Shown here: positions 34,452-43,130 of the stretch, piece by piece | Numbering within the stretch: the first letter of the stretch is position 1 | How the letters are laid out: each line of letters opens with the position of its first letter | From: Mycolicibacterium sp. J2 | Lineage (GTDB): Bacteria; Actinomycetota; Actinomycetes; Mycobacteriales; Mycobacteriaceae | Assembly (NCBI RefSeq): GCF_026240945.1 | Contig: NZ_JAPFPY010000020.1 | Span: forward strand, 29,903-93,902 | Reading direction: 5' to 3' | Length of the DNA: 64,000 bases | Notes under the pieces: generated by a model | Told to the model about the DNA's origin: nothing | What the model saw: only the letters and a program-made list of their open reading frames with translations | Databases searched by the model: none | Made by a program: the position numbers and the translations under genes

Positions 34452-35654
34452 GTGCGGATCGAGCGGTTGGCCGACTTGGGCGACGCCCCCGGGGTGCTGC
34501 GTGCTGTCGCTGACGCCGGTCGCCGGCGCGGGCTGCCACCGCCGGCCGCGCTGATCGGTGATTGGTTCGCCTCGCGGGCCGTGATCGCACCCAGCGTGAC
34601 CGCCACCCCGTGCGAACAAGTCTTCGACGTGACGCCGGGGCACGGCCCGCATATCGGCGGTGGCTGGTTCGGCTATCTCGGCTACCCCGACGGCGCGCCC
34701 CGCATCCCCGCCGCCGCGGGAGGTTGGTCGGACTGCGTGTTACGCCAGGACAGCGACGGACACTGGTGGTACGAAAGCCTCTCCGGTGCAACGGCTCCCG
34801 CTTGGTTGACCGATATCACCGCCGCCCCGGCCGGCGCCTACACCATCGACTGGCACGCACCCGATCGCGCGGCGCACCGCGCCGGGGTGCTGGCCTGCCT
34901 GGACGCGATCGCCGCGGGCGAGGTGTACCAGGCCTGCGTCTGCACCCAGTTCACCGGGCGGATCACCGGTGACCCCCTGGACTTCTTCGTCGACGCCGCC
35001 GCCCGCACCGCACCGGCGCGGGCCGCCTATATCGCCGGGGACTGGGGCGCGGTGGCATCGTTGTCCCCGGAGCTGTTCCTCAGCAGGCACGGCCGACGGG
35101 CGATCTCCAGCCCCATCAAAGGCACACTGCCCCTTGCTGATTCACCGTCGATGTTGCGATCGTCGGTCAAGGATGTCGCCGAGAACATCATGATCGTCGA
35201 CCTGGTCCGCAATGACCTGGGCCGGCTCGCCGACACCGGTTCGGTGACCGTCCCCGAGCTGCTGCGGGTGCGCCGCGCGCCCGGGGTGTGGCACCTGGTG
35301 TCGACGGTGGCGGCCGCGATACCGGCCGAGACGCCGATGGCCGCGGTGCTCGAGGCGACGTTCCCGCCCGCGTCGGTGACCGGCACACCGAAGGGACGGG
35401 CCCGCCAGCTGCTGTCGCTATGGGAACCTAATAGTCGCGGGATTTACTGTGGGACAGTCGGTTTGGCCTCACCCGCGGCGGGAACGGAGCTCAACGTGGC
35501 GATCCGCACCGTCGAGTTCGACCCGCACGGACGGGCCGTGCTCGGTGTGGGCGGCGGGATCACCGCCGACTCGGATCCGGACCGGGAGTGGCAGGAATGC
35601 CTCGACAAGGCCGCCTCGATCGTGCGTCAGTTCACAGGTGCGTCGTCGGGGTGA
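34452..35654 (+). CDS. pabB: Aminodeoxychorismate synthase component I
   Basis: PabB converts chorismate and ammonia to aminodeoxychorismate for folate. The 400-residue product lacks the usual N-terminal Trp-binding extension seen in TrpE and has the chorismate-enzyme core: SPELFLSRHGRR, the conserved SSPIKGT, KDVAENIMIVDLVRNDLGR, PPASVTGTPKGRA and GIYCGTVG. It matches Rv1005c in place. GTG 34452, 19 bases after the sigma gene. The 3' end overlaps the convergent gene by 23 bases. Confidence 0.92.
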   Translation: MRIERLADLGDAPGVLRAVADAGRRRGLPPPAALIGDWFASRAVIAPSVTATPCEQVFDVTPGHGPHIGGGWFGYLGYPDGAPRIPAAAGGWSDCVLRQDSDGHWWYESLSGATAPAWLTDITAAPAGAYTIDWHAPDRAAHRAGVLACLDAIAAGEVYQACVCTQFTGRITGDPLDFFVDAAARTAPARAAYIAGDWGAVASLSPELFLSRHGRRAISSPIKGTLPLADSPSMLRSSVKDVAENIMIVDLVRNDLGRLADTGSVTVPELLRVRRAPGVWHLVSTVAAAIPAETPMAAVLEATFPPASVTGTPKGRARQLLSLWEPNSRGIYCGTVGLASPAAGTELNVAIRTVEFDPHGRAVLGVGGGITADSDPDREWQECLDKAASIVRQFTGASSG

Positions 35655-36081
35655 GCGCTGCGATCCAGGGCCCGATACCGGCGAAGACGTGGAAGCCGAC
35701 CTCGCCGGCGGCGGTCTGCACGATCAGATGGGTCTTGCCGCCGACCACCGAGCCCTTGAAGACGGCCGCCTCACGCACCCCGGTGATCCGGTCGACCGGA
35801 ATGTCGATCGCCTTGCCCGTCAGCGTCCGGAACAGCAGTCGCCGCTGGGTCAACGCAATCAGTCCGGTGTTGTTCACCACCGGATACCCGGGCGCGGTGG
35901 CTCCCCGGTAAGAGCCGCGCTCCGGCGACCGAACGACCGTCTCGGCTTCGAGCTCGGCGGCAAACTGATGGGCGACGGCCCGGGCGCGACGCCGGAACCA
36001 GATGATGATCGGAATCCAGATGAGCGCGAGCACCGCCAGAATTCCGACGACCAACACGATGACGAACGCTGCTGTGCTCAC
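35632..36081 (-). CDS. Membrane-anchored protein with PH-like domain, unknown function
   Basis: The 149-residue protein has one N-terminal membrane helix (about 6-30) followed by RRRARAV and a cytoplasmic domain of alternating strands (NTGLIALTQRRLLFRTLTGK, IDIPVDRITGVREAAVF, KTHLIVQTAAGEVGFHVF) that looks like a bacterial PH fold. No catalytic motif is seen. It lies 17 bases after rsmI on the same strand, probably in one transcript. Confidence 0.75.
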   Translation of the reverse strand: MSTAAFVIVLVVGILAVLALIWIPIIIWFRRRARAVAHQFAAELEAETVVRSPERGSYRGATAPGYPVVNNTGLIALTQRRLLFRTLTGKAIDIPVDRITGVREAAVFKGSVVGGKTHLIVQTAAGEVGFHVFAGIGPWIAALTPTTHL

Positions 36082-36098
36082 GGCGGCCCACCGGTCTC

Positions 36099-36971
36099 TC
36101 AGTCGCGTGCTTTCAACACCGCATCGTAGAGCTCACGCCGGGACGGCGCTCCCGAATGCGCGGCGATCACCTGCGCACACGCGTCCTTGACCCGGGCGCC
36201 GTCGGCAACCAGCTCCAGGACCTCGCCGACCAGCGTCGCCAGGTCGGCCTTGGGCACCGCACCGGCCAGCACCACGGTGATCTCCCCCAGCACCCCGTCG
36301 GCCGCCCAGTCCGCGAGCTCCCCGAGGCTGCCCCGCTTGACCTCCTCGTGGGTCTTGGTCAGCTCGCGGCACACCACCGCGCGCCGCTCGGCGCCGAGGA
36401 CCTCCACTGCGTCGCGCAGGGTGTCGGCCAGTCGGCGCGGCGATTCGAAGAACACCGCGGTGCGCTGCTCGGCGGCCAGCGTCGTCAACCAGGTGCGCCG
36501 CGCCGCCTGTTTACGCGGCGCGAAGCCCTCGAAACAGAATCTGTCGGCGCCCAGGCCGGAGACCGCCAGCGCCGTCGTCACCGCCGACGGGCCGGGTAAG
36601 CAGCTGACCGTCAGGCCGGCCTCGATACAACCGGTCACCAGCCGGTAGCCCGGATCGTTGATCAGGGGCATGCCGGCGTCGCTGATCAGCACCACCGTCG
36701 CACCGCCGCGGATCTCGTCGAGCAGGGCCGGCACCCGGGTGGCCTCGTTCTGGTCGAACACGCTGAGCAGCCGCCCGGCCGGGGTGACACCCAGCGCCGA
36801 CGCCAGCGCGCGGGCCCGGCGGGTGTCCTCGGCGGCGATCACGTCGGCGGTCGCCAGGGCGTCGACCAGGCGGGTGGACGCATCGGCGGGCTGCCCCAGT
36901 GGGGTGGCCGCCAGCAGGAGTCGGCCACCATCCATTTCGGCGGGCAGAAGCGGAGTGACCGGGGGTTCCAC
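36099..36971 (-). CDS. rsmI: 16S rRNA (cytidine1402-2'-O)-methyltransferase RsmI
   Basis: RsmI methylates C1402 in the decoding centre. The 290-residue product belongs to the tetrapyrrole methylase fold: LLAATPLGQPADASTR, the SAM site VVLISDAGMPLINDPGYRL, CLPGPSAVTTALAVSG and the FEGFAPRKQAARR block. It is the orthologue of Rv1003. GTG 36971 lies 23 bases from the divergent pmt start. A C-terminal helical region of about 60 residues completes the family length. Confidence 0.95.
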   Translation of the reverse strand: MEPPVTPLLPAEMDGGRLLLAATPLGQPADASTRLVDALATADVIAAEDTRRARALASALGVTPAGRLLSVFDQNEATRVPALLDEIRGGATVVLISDAGMPLINDPGYRLVTGCIEAGLTVSCLPGPSAVTTALAVSGLGADRFCFEGFAPRKQAARRTWLTTLAAEQRTAVFFESPRRLADTLRDAVEVLGAERRAVVCRELTKTHEEVKRGSLGELADWAADGVLGEITVVLAGAVPKADLATLVGEVLELVADGARVKDACAQVIAAHSGAPSRRELYDAVLKARD

Positions 36972-36979
36972 AACAGGAC

Positions 36980-36989
36980 AGCCTACGAT
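36980..36989. promoter_or_regulatory. Overlapping divergent -10 elements between rsmI and pmt
   Basis: AGCCTACGAT contains TACGAT toward pmt (36984-36989) and TAGGCT toward rsmI (36985-36980), sharing the central TA. Each fits TANNNT and lies five to eight bases from its start codon, so both transcripts would be nearly leaderless. Confidence 0.45.
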
Positions 36990-36994
36990 CGTCG

Positions 36995-38536
36995 GTGATG
37001 ACCGCTCCCCATACCGTGCAGCCGGAGCGCGCCGTTCCCGTGATCAGCCCCGGCCCCCTGGTTCCCGTGCCGGATTTCGGGCCGACGGATCGCCTGCAGG
37101 GCTGGGTGATGACCGTCATCATCGGCGCGCTGGCCGCACTGACGCGCTTCCTGCGGCTCGGTTCGCCGACCGACGCGGGCACCCCGATCTTCGACGAGAA
37201 GCACTACGCGCCGCAAGCCTGGCAGATGCTGAGCAATCACGGCGTCGAGGACAACCCCGGTTACGGGCTGGTGGTGCATCCGCCGGTGTCCAAACAGCTG
37301 ATGTCGATCGGCGAGTGGATCTTCGGCTACAACGGGCTGGGCTGGCGGTTCTCGTCGGCCGTCTGCGGCGTCATCATCGTCGTGCTGACCGCGCGTATCG
37401 TGCGGCGGATCACCCGTTCCACGCTGGTCGGCGGGATCGCCGGGCTGCTGCTGATCGCCGACGGGGTCAGCTTCGTCTCGTCACGGACCGCGCTGATCGA
37501 CGTGTTCCTGGTGCTGTGGGTGGTGGCCGCGTTCGGGGCGCTGATCGTCGACCGCGACGACGTGCGGTCCCGGATGCACACCGCGTTGATGGAAGGACGG
37601 ATCGCGCAGACCCCGTGGGGACCGCGACTGGGCGTGAGGTGGTGGCGGTTCGGCGCCGGGGTGCTGCTGGGCCTGGCGTGCGCGACGAAATGGTCCGGCC
37701 TGTACTTCATCGTCTTCTTCGGCGTCATGACGCTGGCCTTCGACGTCGTCGCCCGGCGCCAGTACCGGGTGCCGCGGCCCTGGCTGGGCACCCTGCGCCG
37801 CGACCTGGGTCCGTCGATCTACGTGTTCTGGATCATCCCGTTCTTGGTGTACCTCGGCACTTACGCGCCATGGTTCGCCTCCGAGACCGCCGTGGACCGG
37901 CACGAGGAGGGTCGCTCGATCGGCCTGGACAGTTGGATGCCCGACGCCCTGCGGTCGCTGTGGCACTACACGTATCAGGCGTATCACTTCCATTCCACGC
38001 TGACCAACGCCGCGGGCAACCACCATCCGTGGGAGTCCAAGCCGTGGACGTGGCCGATGTCGTTGCGGCCGGTGCTTTACGCCATCGACCAGCAGAACGT
38101 GCCCGGCTGCGGGGCGCAGTCGTGTGTGAAGGCCGTGATGCTGGTTGGCACGCCGGCGATGTGGTTCATCGCCGTCCCGGTGCTGGGCTGGGCGCTGTGG
38201 CGGGCGTTCGTGCGCCGCGACTGGCGCTACGCGGTGGTGCTGACGGGCTACTTCGCCGGCTTCCTGCCGTGGTTCGCCGATATCGACCGGCAGATGTACT
38301 TCTTCTACGCCACCACCATGGCGCCGTTCCTGATCATGGCGATCGCGCTGATCCTGGGCGATGTGCTGTATCAGCCGAATCAGAATCCCGAACGGCGGAC
38401 GCTGGGCCTGATCGCGGTGAGTTGCTATGTGGCGCTGGTGATCACGAATTTCGCCTGGATGTACCCGATACTCACCGGGCTGCCCATTTCGCAGTCGACG
38501 TGGAACATGCAGATCTGGTTGCCCAGCTGGCGGTAG
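36995..38536 (+). CDS. pmt: Protein O-mannosyltransferase Pmt
   Basis: Pmt transfers mannose from polyprenyl-phosphate mannose to Ser/Thr of exported proteins. The 513-residue GT39 protein has about ten membrane helices and the first-loop catalytic acidic pair in GTPIFDEKHYAPQAW, then HPPVSKQLMSIGE and a long loop after KWSGLYFIVFFG. It is the orthologue of Rv1002c. GTG 36995 and ATG 36998 are both in frame. Substrates include the many lipoproteins with Thr/Ala-rich linkers such as those in this window. Confidence 0.95.
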   Translation: MMTAPHTVQPERAVPVISPGPLVPVPDFGPTDRLQGWVMTVIIGALAALTRFLRLGSPTDAGTPIFDEKHYAPQAWQMLSNHGVEDNPGYGLVVHPPVSKQLMSIGEWIFGYNGLGWRFSSAVCGVIIVVLTARIVRRITRSTLVGGIAGLLLIADGVSFVSSRTALIDVFLVLWVVAAFGALIVDRDDVRSRMHTALMEGRIAQTPWGPRLGVRWWRFGAGVLLGLACATKWSGLYFIVFFGVMTLAFDVVARRQYRVPRPWLGTLRRDLGPSIYVFWIIPFLVYLGTYAPWFASETAVDRHEEGRSIGLDSWMPDALRSLWHYTYQAYHFHSTLTNAAGNHHPWESKPWTWPMSLRPVLYAIDQQNVPGCGAQSCVKAVMLVGTPAMWFIAVPVLGWALWRAFVRRDWRYAVVLTGYFAGFLPWFADIDRQMYFFYATTMAPFLIMAIALILGDVLYQPNQNPERRTLGLIAVSCYVALVITNFAWMYPILTGLPISQSTWNMQIWLPSWR

Positions 38537-38617
38537 GACTTCGTCCGTTACGCCAGCGCGGGCAGAGCGTCAGCAGATTCCCGTCGATCAACCTCGGGAG
38601 GCGCAATCTCTCTGCAT

Positions 38618-39295
38618 TCATCTTCCGATGAGGGTAAATGTCGCAATCCCCACTGTTCCCGTGAGCTCGTCGGCGACAGTGACCGTATATTCGCCCGGTT
38701 GCGTTATTCGTTCCGAATTGATGCCCCCGTTGAAACCAGAATGGACTCGCTCGGAGCATTTCGCGGTGCGCTGAGCCGGAAATGACTCCGGCCCGGTGAC
38801 CTGCATCCGGATCTGGCACGACTCTCCGTCTACCTCGACTCCTCCTGCGGTGCCGTGCCAGCCATACCCCAAGCCGAAGTCGAGATTGCCGTCGAAGGCA
38901 AATGAAGTCGGGCCAACCTTGCGGCCTTGGAGAGCCTCCAGATAGACGTCAATCTTATCCACAGCCGTGGGGATGGCCGGACCGGAAGACGTTGTGGTCG
39001 GCCGTTCAGTAGTGCTGACCGTGGTTGACGTCGTAGTCCATGGCGTCATCGAAATCGCGGTCGGCGTGGTTGTTGACGGGACCGTCGGTGGTTTGGTTTC
39101 AGGTGTCGTGGCCGGCATGGTATTCGTCGAGCCGCTTGCATTGGGCAATAAGATGTAGAGCAGAAAACTGGCAGCCAGTATCCCGCCGATCCAGGGAACC
39201 GCACGCTTCGAATTACCCGGCATGAAATGACCAACCACTATCGCGATCGCGATAGCCGCGACAGTCGCGATTACGCCCACCGTGGTGTAGTCCAT
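38618..39295 (-). CDS. Exported Thr/Pro-rich protein, possibly acquired
   Basis: The 225-residue product has two N-terminal hydrophobic helices (about 6-24 and 33-50), a Thr/Ser/Pro linker of about 60 residues, and a C-terminal beta-like domain with two Cys (GESCQIRM and TAKCSERV). I do not recognise the domain. The gene is visibly lower in GC than its neighbours and lies between pmt and photolyase, which are close in related genomes, so recent acquisition is plausible. The linker is a likely O-mannosylation target. ATG 39295 follows GGGGCGGA. Confidence 0.7.
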   Translation of the reverse strand: MDYTTVGVIATVAAIAIAIVVGHFMPGNSKRAVPWIGGILAASFLLYILLPNASGSTNTMPATTPETKPPTVPSTTTPTAISMTPWTTTSTTVSTTERPTTTSSGPAIPTAVDKIDVYLEALQGRKVGPTSFAFDGNLDFGLGYGWHGTAGGVEVDGESCQIRMQVTGPESFPAQRTAKCSERVHSGFNGGINSERITQPGEYTVTVADELTGTVGIATFTLIGR

Positions 39296-39506
39296 TCCGC
39301 CCCTTGACCTCCAACCCTCCTGCGCTAGCAAGCTCACATTAAACGGAGTCAGCCTGCGCTGCCGGATTTGCCGAATACCACCGACCGCGAAAACTACGTA
39401 AGGTCACGCCATTGCCCGAGTTTGGGCGCGTATGGGATTCGTGCGTTTTCAACTACGACTTATCGCTCACAAGGATGACGCAGTGCCTAGTTTCCGTTCG
39501 CTGCCA

Positions 39507-40799
39507 TCACCGAATCCCCTCGTACCGCCGTAACGCCTCGGCCCGCTCGGCCTTGTGGTCCACCATCGGCGCCGGATAGTCGGGGCTGCCGTACTCCGGC
39601 ACCCAGCGCCGTACATAGACCTCGTCGGGGTCGAACTTCTTGCCCTGGGTGTCGGGGTTGAACACCCGGAAGTACGGGGCGGCGTCGGTGCCGCACCCGG
39701 CCGCCCACTGCCAGCCGTGCTGATTGCTGGCCATGTCGCCGTCCACCAGTTGATCCAGGAACCACCGCGCGCCCCATTGCCACGGCAGGTGCAGATCCTT
39801 CACCAGGAACGACGCGGTGATCATCCGCACCCTGTTGTGCATGAATCCGGTTGCAGCAAGCTGTCGCATTCCCGCGTCGACGATCGGGAAACCGGTCTTT
39901 CCCTTCTTCCACAGCTCGAACCGCTCACGCGCCGCGGCATCCTCGTCGACGGCGATCGCGTCGAAGTTGGCGTTCCAGTTCCACCACGCGCTGCGCGGCC
40001 AGTGGTGCAGCACGTCGGCGTAGAAGTCCCGGAACGCCAGCTCACGTAGATAGGCTTGCGCCCCTTCGCCTTTCCCGAGATCGGCGGCCATGGTGCGGGG
40101 ATGGATGGTGCCGAATTTGAGGTGCGCCGACATGCGGCTGCTGGCGTCGCGATCCGGGCGGTTGCGGTCATCGGCGTAATCGGCCAGCCCGTCGCTGACG
40201 AAGCGCTTCCATGCCGCGCGCGCCGCCGTCTCCCCGGCCGGCAGCTCGAGCTCGGTGGTGCCGGCGGGGATATCCACGCCACCGGATACGTTTGCCGGGT
40301 CGATCCAGCGGGCCGAGGACGGTCCGGTCTTGGCCGGCGCCCGCCACCCGTGCGCGGTCCACGCCCGGAAGAACGGGGTGAACACCTTGTACGGGGAGCC
40401 GTCGTCCTTGGTGACGCGTCCCGGGGACACCAGATACGGTGACCCCGACTCCTCCAGCGGCACCTCGCCCAGGGCCTCGCGCACCGCGGCGTCGCGGCGC
40501 TTCCCGAACGGCGAGTAATCCCCCGAGACGTGCACCGCGGTGGCGCCGATCTTCTCGACCAGGGCCGGGATCCGTTTCTCGGGCCGGCCCCGGGTCACCA
40601 GCAGCCGGCCGTCGAGTTGGTCGTTCAGGTCACGCAGTGCGTCGTACAGGTACTGCAGCCGGCGCTCACCGGAACTGGCATTCAACCGGGGATCCAAGAC
40701 ATAGCAGGCCAGCACCTCACCGTCGGGTTCAGCGGCGTCCAGCAGCGCAGGCAGGTCGTGTAAGCGAAGATCGCGCCGAAACCACAGCAACGTAGGCAT
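39507..40799 (-). CDS. phr: Deoxyribodipyrimidine photolyase
   Basis: Photolyase repairs cyclobutane pyrimidine dimers with blue light using FAD. The 430-residue product starts TLLWFRRDLRLHDLPAL (antenna domain), and the C-terminal FAD domain has SSRMSAHLKFGTIHPR, ELAFRDFYADVL, GFPIVDAGMRQL, HNRVRMITASFLVKDL and WQWAAGCGTDAAPYFRVFNP. ATG 40799 matches the family; an upstream extension overlapping arcA is rejected. M. tuberculosis lacks it, so this points to an environmental species exposed to light. Confidence 0.95.
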   Translation of the reverse strand: MPTLLWFRRDLRLHDLPALLDAAEPDGEVLACYVLDPRLNASSGERRLQYLYDALRDLNDQLDGRLLVTRGRPEKRIPALVEKIGATAVHVSGDYSPFGKRRDAAVREALGEVPLEESGSPYLVSPGRVTKDDGSPYKVFTPFFRAWTAHGWRAPAKTGPSSARWIDPANVSGGVDIPAGTTELELPAGETAARAAWKRFVSDGLADYADDRNRPDRDASSRMSAHLKFGTIHPRTMAADLGKGEGAQAYLRELAFRDFYADVLHHWPRSAWWNWNANFDAIAVDEDAAARERFELWKKGKTGFPIVDAGMRQLAATGFMHNRVRMITASFLVKDLHLPWQWGARWFLDQLVDGDMASNQHGWQWAAGCGTDAAPYFRVFNPDTQGKKFDPDEVYVRRWVPEYGSPDYPAPMVDHKAERAEALRRYEGIR

Positions 40800-40809
40800 A
40801 CCGGCGACG

Positions 40810-42021
40810 TTACAGCGGGTCGCGCGCCGCCGGACAGGACATGCACCGCGGACCACCCCGCCCGCTGCCCAGCTCAGAGGCCGCGATGGTGAGCACCTCG
40901 ATTCCCGAATCGACAAGGCGGGCATTGGTTTCGGTGTTGCGTTCGTAAGCCACCACCACCCCGGGGGCCAACGCCAAGGTGTTGTTGCCGTCGTCCCACT
41001 GCTCACGCTCGGCGGTCACCGGGTCCAGGCCGGTGTCGATGACGCGCAACGTGTCGATTTCCATGGCATCAGCCGCGGCCCGGACGAAGGGACGCTCGTC
41101 GTCGATCTGCACCCCACCCTCGGGGGTGCGGTGCATGGTGAACGCCGACAGGGAGTCGACGATATTCGGGTACATCACCACGGCATCGGTGTCGACCATG
41201 GTGCAGACCGTGTCCAGGTGCATCTGGGCGCGCTGCTGCGCGATCGGCACCGCCAGCACCGTGTGCGCCAGATCGTCCTCGAACAGGCTGCGCGCCAATG
41301 CTTCTGCACCCGCCGGGGTGGTCCGCTCCCCCACCCCGACCGCCACCACTCCCGGCCGCAACAGCAGCACGTCGCCGCCTTCCACCGGCGCGGAGCGCGA
41401 CTCGTAGGCCCGCCGTACCCCGAGGAAGCGGGGATGGTGCGCGTAGATCAAATCGGTCAACGAGGATTCCCGCGACCGCGCCGGCAGTGCCAGCGAGGTG
41501 ATCGCCATTCTCGGCCCGATCCAGAAGGACGAGTCCCTGGTGAACATCAGATTCGGCAACGGGTCGATCACGAAGTCCGCGCCGTGGTGCATGCGGCGCA
41601 CCAGTGACAGCTCACTGCCCGCGAACGGCAATTCGGTGAACGTCATCCCGGCGATCAGCACGTGCGCCAGCGTCGCGGCGTCCAGGGTGCGCAAGTAGGA
41701 CGAAAGTTCTTGCGCCAGAGGAATACCCAGCCGCCGGGCATCGACGGCAGCGGAGATGCCGTGCATCCTGGCCGCACCCGAGGCCAGCGCCTCGGTGAGC
41801 AGATCGGCCAGCAGCAGCACCTCTACGCCACGGTCGGCCAGCACGGCAGCGAAGGCGTCGTGCTCCTCCTGCGCCTTGGCCACCCACGGCAGGCCGTCGA
41901 ACAACAGACTGTCGTTGTTGCGTGGCGTCAGTCGCTGCAGTTCGGCACCGGGACGGTGCAGGATGACAACCTTGAGGGTGCCGACTTCCGAATTACATCC
42001 CAACACTTGGCCCGATTCCAC
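40810..42021 (-). CDS. arcA: Arginine deiminase
   Basis: ArcA hydrolyses arginine to citrulline and ammonia. The 403-residue product has the guanidino-modifying enzyme residues: NLMFTRDSSFWIG, EGGDVLLLRPGVV, MHLDTVCTMVD with catalytic His, and the C-terminal nucleophile in GPRCMSCP. It matches Rv1001. No arcB or arcC is adjacent, so the full fermentative pathway is not encoded here. It starts 13 bases from a SoxR-like box shared with divergent soxR. Confidence 0.95.
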   Translation of the reverse strand: MESGQVLGCNSEVGTLKVVILHRPGAELQRLTPRNNDSLLFDGLPWVAKAQEEHDAFAAVLADRGVEVLLLADLLTEALASGAARMHGISAAVDARRLGIPLAQELSSYLRTLDAATLAHVLIAGMTFTELPFAGSELSLVRRMHHGADFVIDPLPNLMFTRDSSFWIGPRMAITSLALPARSRESSLTDLIYAHHPRFLGVRRAYESRSAPVEGGDVLLLRPGVVAVGVGERTTPAGAEALARSLFEDDLAHTVLAVPIAQQRAQMHLDTVCTMVDTDAVVMYPNIVDSLSAFTMHRTPEGGVQIDDERPFVRAAADAMEIDTLRVIDTGLDPVTAEREQWDDGNNTLALAPGVVVAYERNTETNARLVDSGIEVLTIAASELGSGRGGPRCMSCPAARDPL

Positions 42022-42034
42022 ACCGCAGACGTTA

Positions 42035-42052
42035 TCTCAACTATGGTTGAGG
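42035..42052. promoter_or_regulatory. SoxR box between arcA and soxR
   Basis: TCTCAA-CTATGG-TTGAGG matches the SoxR operator CCTCAAGTTAACTTGAGG at 11 of 12 arm positions with the same 6-base spacing. It lies 3 bases before the soxR ATG at 42056 and 13 bases from the arcA start, in the 34-base divergent spacer. Confidence 0.75.
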
Positions 42053-42055
42053 TGT

Positions 42056-42487
42056 ATGGAATCCCATGAGCTGACGCCGGGTGAGCTGGCACACCGCAGC
42101 GGTGTGGCGGTCTCGGCGCTGCACTTCTACGAGCGCGAGGGGCTCATCGGATCGCGGCGCACCAGCGGCAATCAGCGCCGCTACCCGCGCGAGACGCTGC
42201 GCCGGGTGGCATTCATCCGGATGTCGCAACGGCTGGGCATCCCCCTGGCGCGGATCCGCGAGGCGCTGGCCTCATTACCGTCGGACCGCGTTCCCACCAG
42301 TAAGGACTGGGCCAAACTCTCGGCCGGCTGGCGCCGCGACCTCGACGAACGGATCATGCACCTGGAGCGTCTGCGCGACAACCTGGCCGATTGCATCGGC
42401 TGTGGCTGCCTGAGCCTGAAGACCTGTCTGCTGTCCAATCCGGGCGACATGCTGTCGCAACACGGGCCGGGTGCCGCCAAGCTCTAG
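42056..42487 (+). CDS. soxR: Redox-sensitive transcriptional activator SoxR
   Basis: The 143-residue MerR-family protein has an N-terminal winged helix (LTPGELAHRSGVAVSALHFYEREGL), a dimerisation helix and the four-Cys [2Fe-2S] motif CIGCGCLSLKTC that defines SoxR. SoxR is activated by redox-cycling compounds and superoxide. There is no soxS, as expected outside enterobacteria; actinobacterial SoxR acts directly on target genes such as reductases and exporters. The adjacent box suggests autoregulation and possible control of arcA. AlkB follows after 31 bases. Confidence 0.95.
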   Translation: MESHELTPGELAHRSGVAVSALHFYEREGLIGSRRTSGNQRRYPRETLRRVAFIRMSQRLGIPLARIREALASLPSDRVPTSKDWAKLSAGWRRDLDERIMHLERLRDNLADCIGCGCLSLKTCLLSNPGDMLSQHGPGAAKL

Positions 42488-42518
42488 CAATCGAACGCCT
42501 GTGCGATAACATCGACGT

Positions 42519-43127
42519 GTGTCTCTGGCCGTTCAGGGGTCGCTTTTCGACCACTCGGAGCGTCGCTACCTGGGCGACGGCGCCTGGATCGACGTCCGGG
42601 CCGGTTGGCTCAACGGGTCACCGGAAGGCGAGGACAGCTTCTTCGACGAACTGCTCACGGCCATCCCGTGGCGCGCCGAACGCCGGCAGATGTACGAGCG
42701 GGTGCTCGACGTGCCCCGGCTGGTGAGCTTTCACGACCTCACCACCGAAACCGCACCGCACCCCGGCATCGCCAAACTACGGGTCCGGCTCAACGACATC
42801 TACGCCGGTGAGCTGGGTGAGCGCTTCACCACCGCCGGACTGTGCCTGTACCGCGACGGTGACGACAGCGTGGCCTGGCATGGGGACACCATCGGTCGCA
42901 GCAGTACGGCCGACACCATGGTGGCGATCGTCAGCCTGGGTGCGCGAAGGGTTTTCGCGATGCGGCCGCGCACCGGCGGACGCAGCCTGCGGTTGCCGCA
43001 GGCCCACGGTGACCTCTTGGTGATGGGCGGGTCCTGTCAGCGCACGTGGGAGCATTCCGTGCCGAAGACGGCCCGGCCCGTCGGCCCCCGGATCAGCATC
43101 CAATTCCGGCCGCGCGACGTGCGGTAG
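42519..43127 (+). CDS. alkB: AlkB-like Fe(II)/2-oxoglutarate dioxygenase
   Basis: AlkB enzymes oxidatively remove alkyl groups from 1-meA and 3-meC in DNA or RNA. The 202-residue product shows the iron ligands HxD in WHGD and a distal His in WEHSVP, and the 2-oxoglutarate Arg in GPRISIQFR. It is the orthologue of Rv1000c. GTG 42519. It lies downstream of soxR on the same strand, with photolyase two genes away, giving a small group of DNA-damage and redox genes. Confidence 0.9.
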   Translation: MSLAVQGSLFDHSERRYLGDGAWIDVRAGWLNGSPEGEDSFFDELLTAIPWRAERRQMYERVLDVPRLVSFHDLTTETAPHPGIAKLRVRLNDIYAGELGERFTTAGLCLYRDGDDSVAWHGDTIGRSSTADTMVAIVSLGARRVFAMRPRTGGRSLRLPQAHGDLLVMGGSCQRTWEHSVPKTARPVGPRISIQFRPRDVR

Positions 43128-43130
43128 CAG

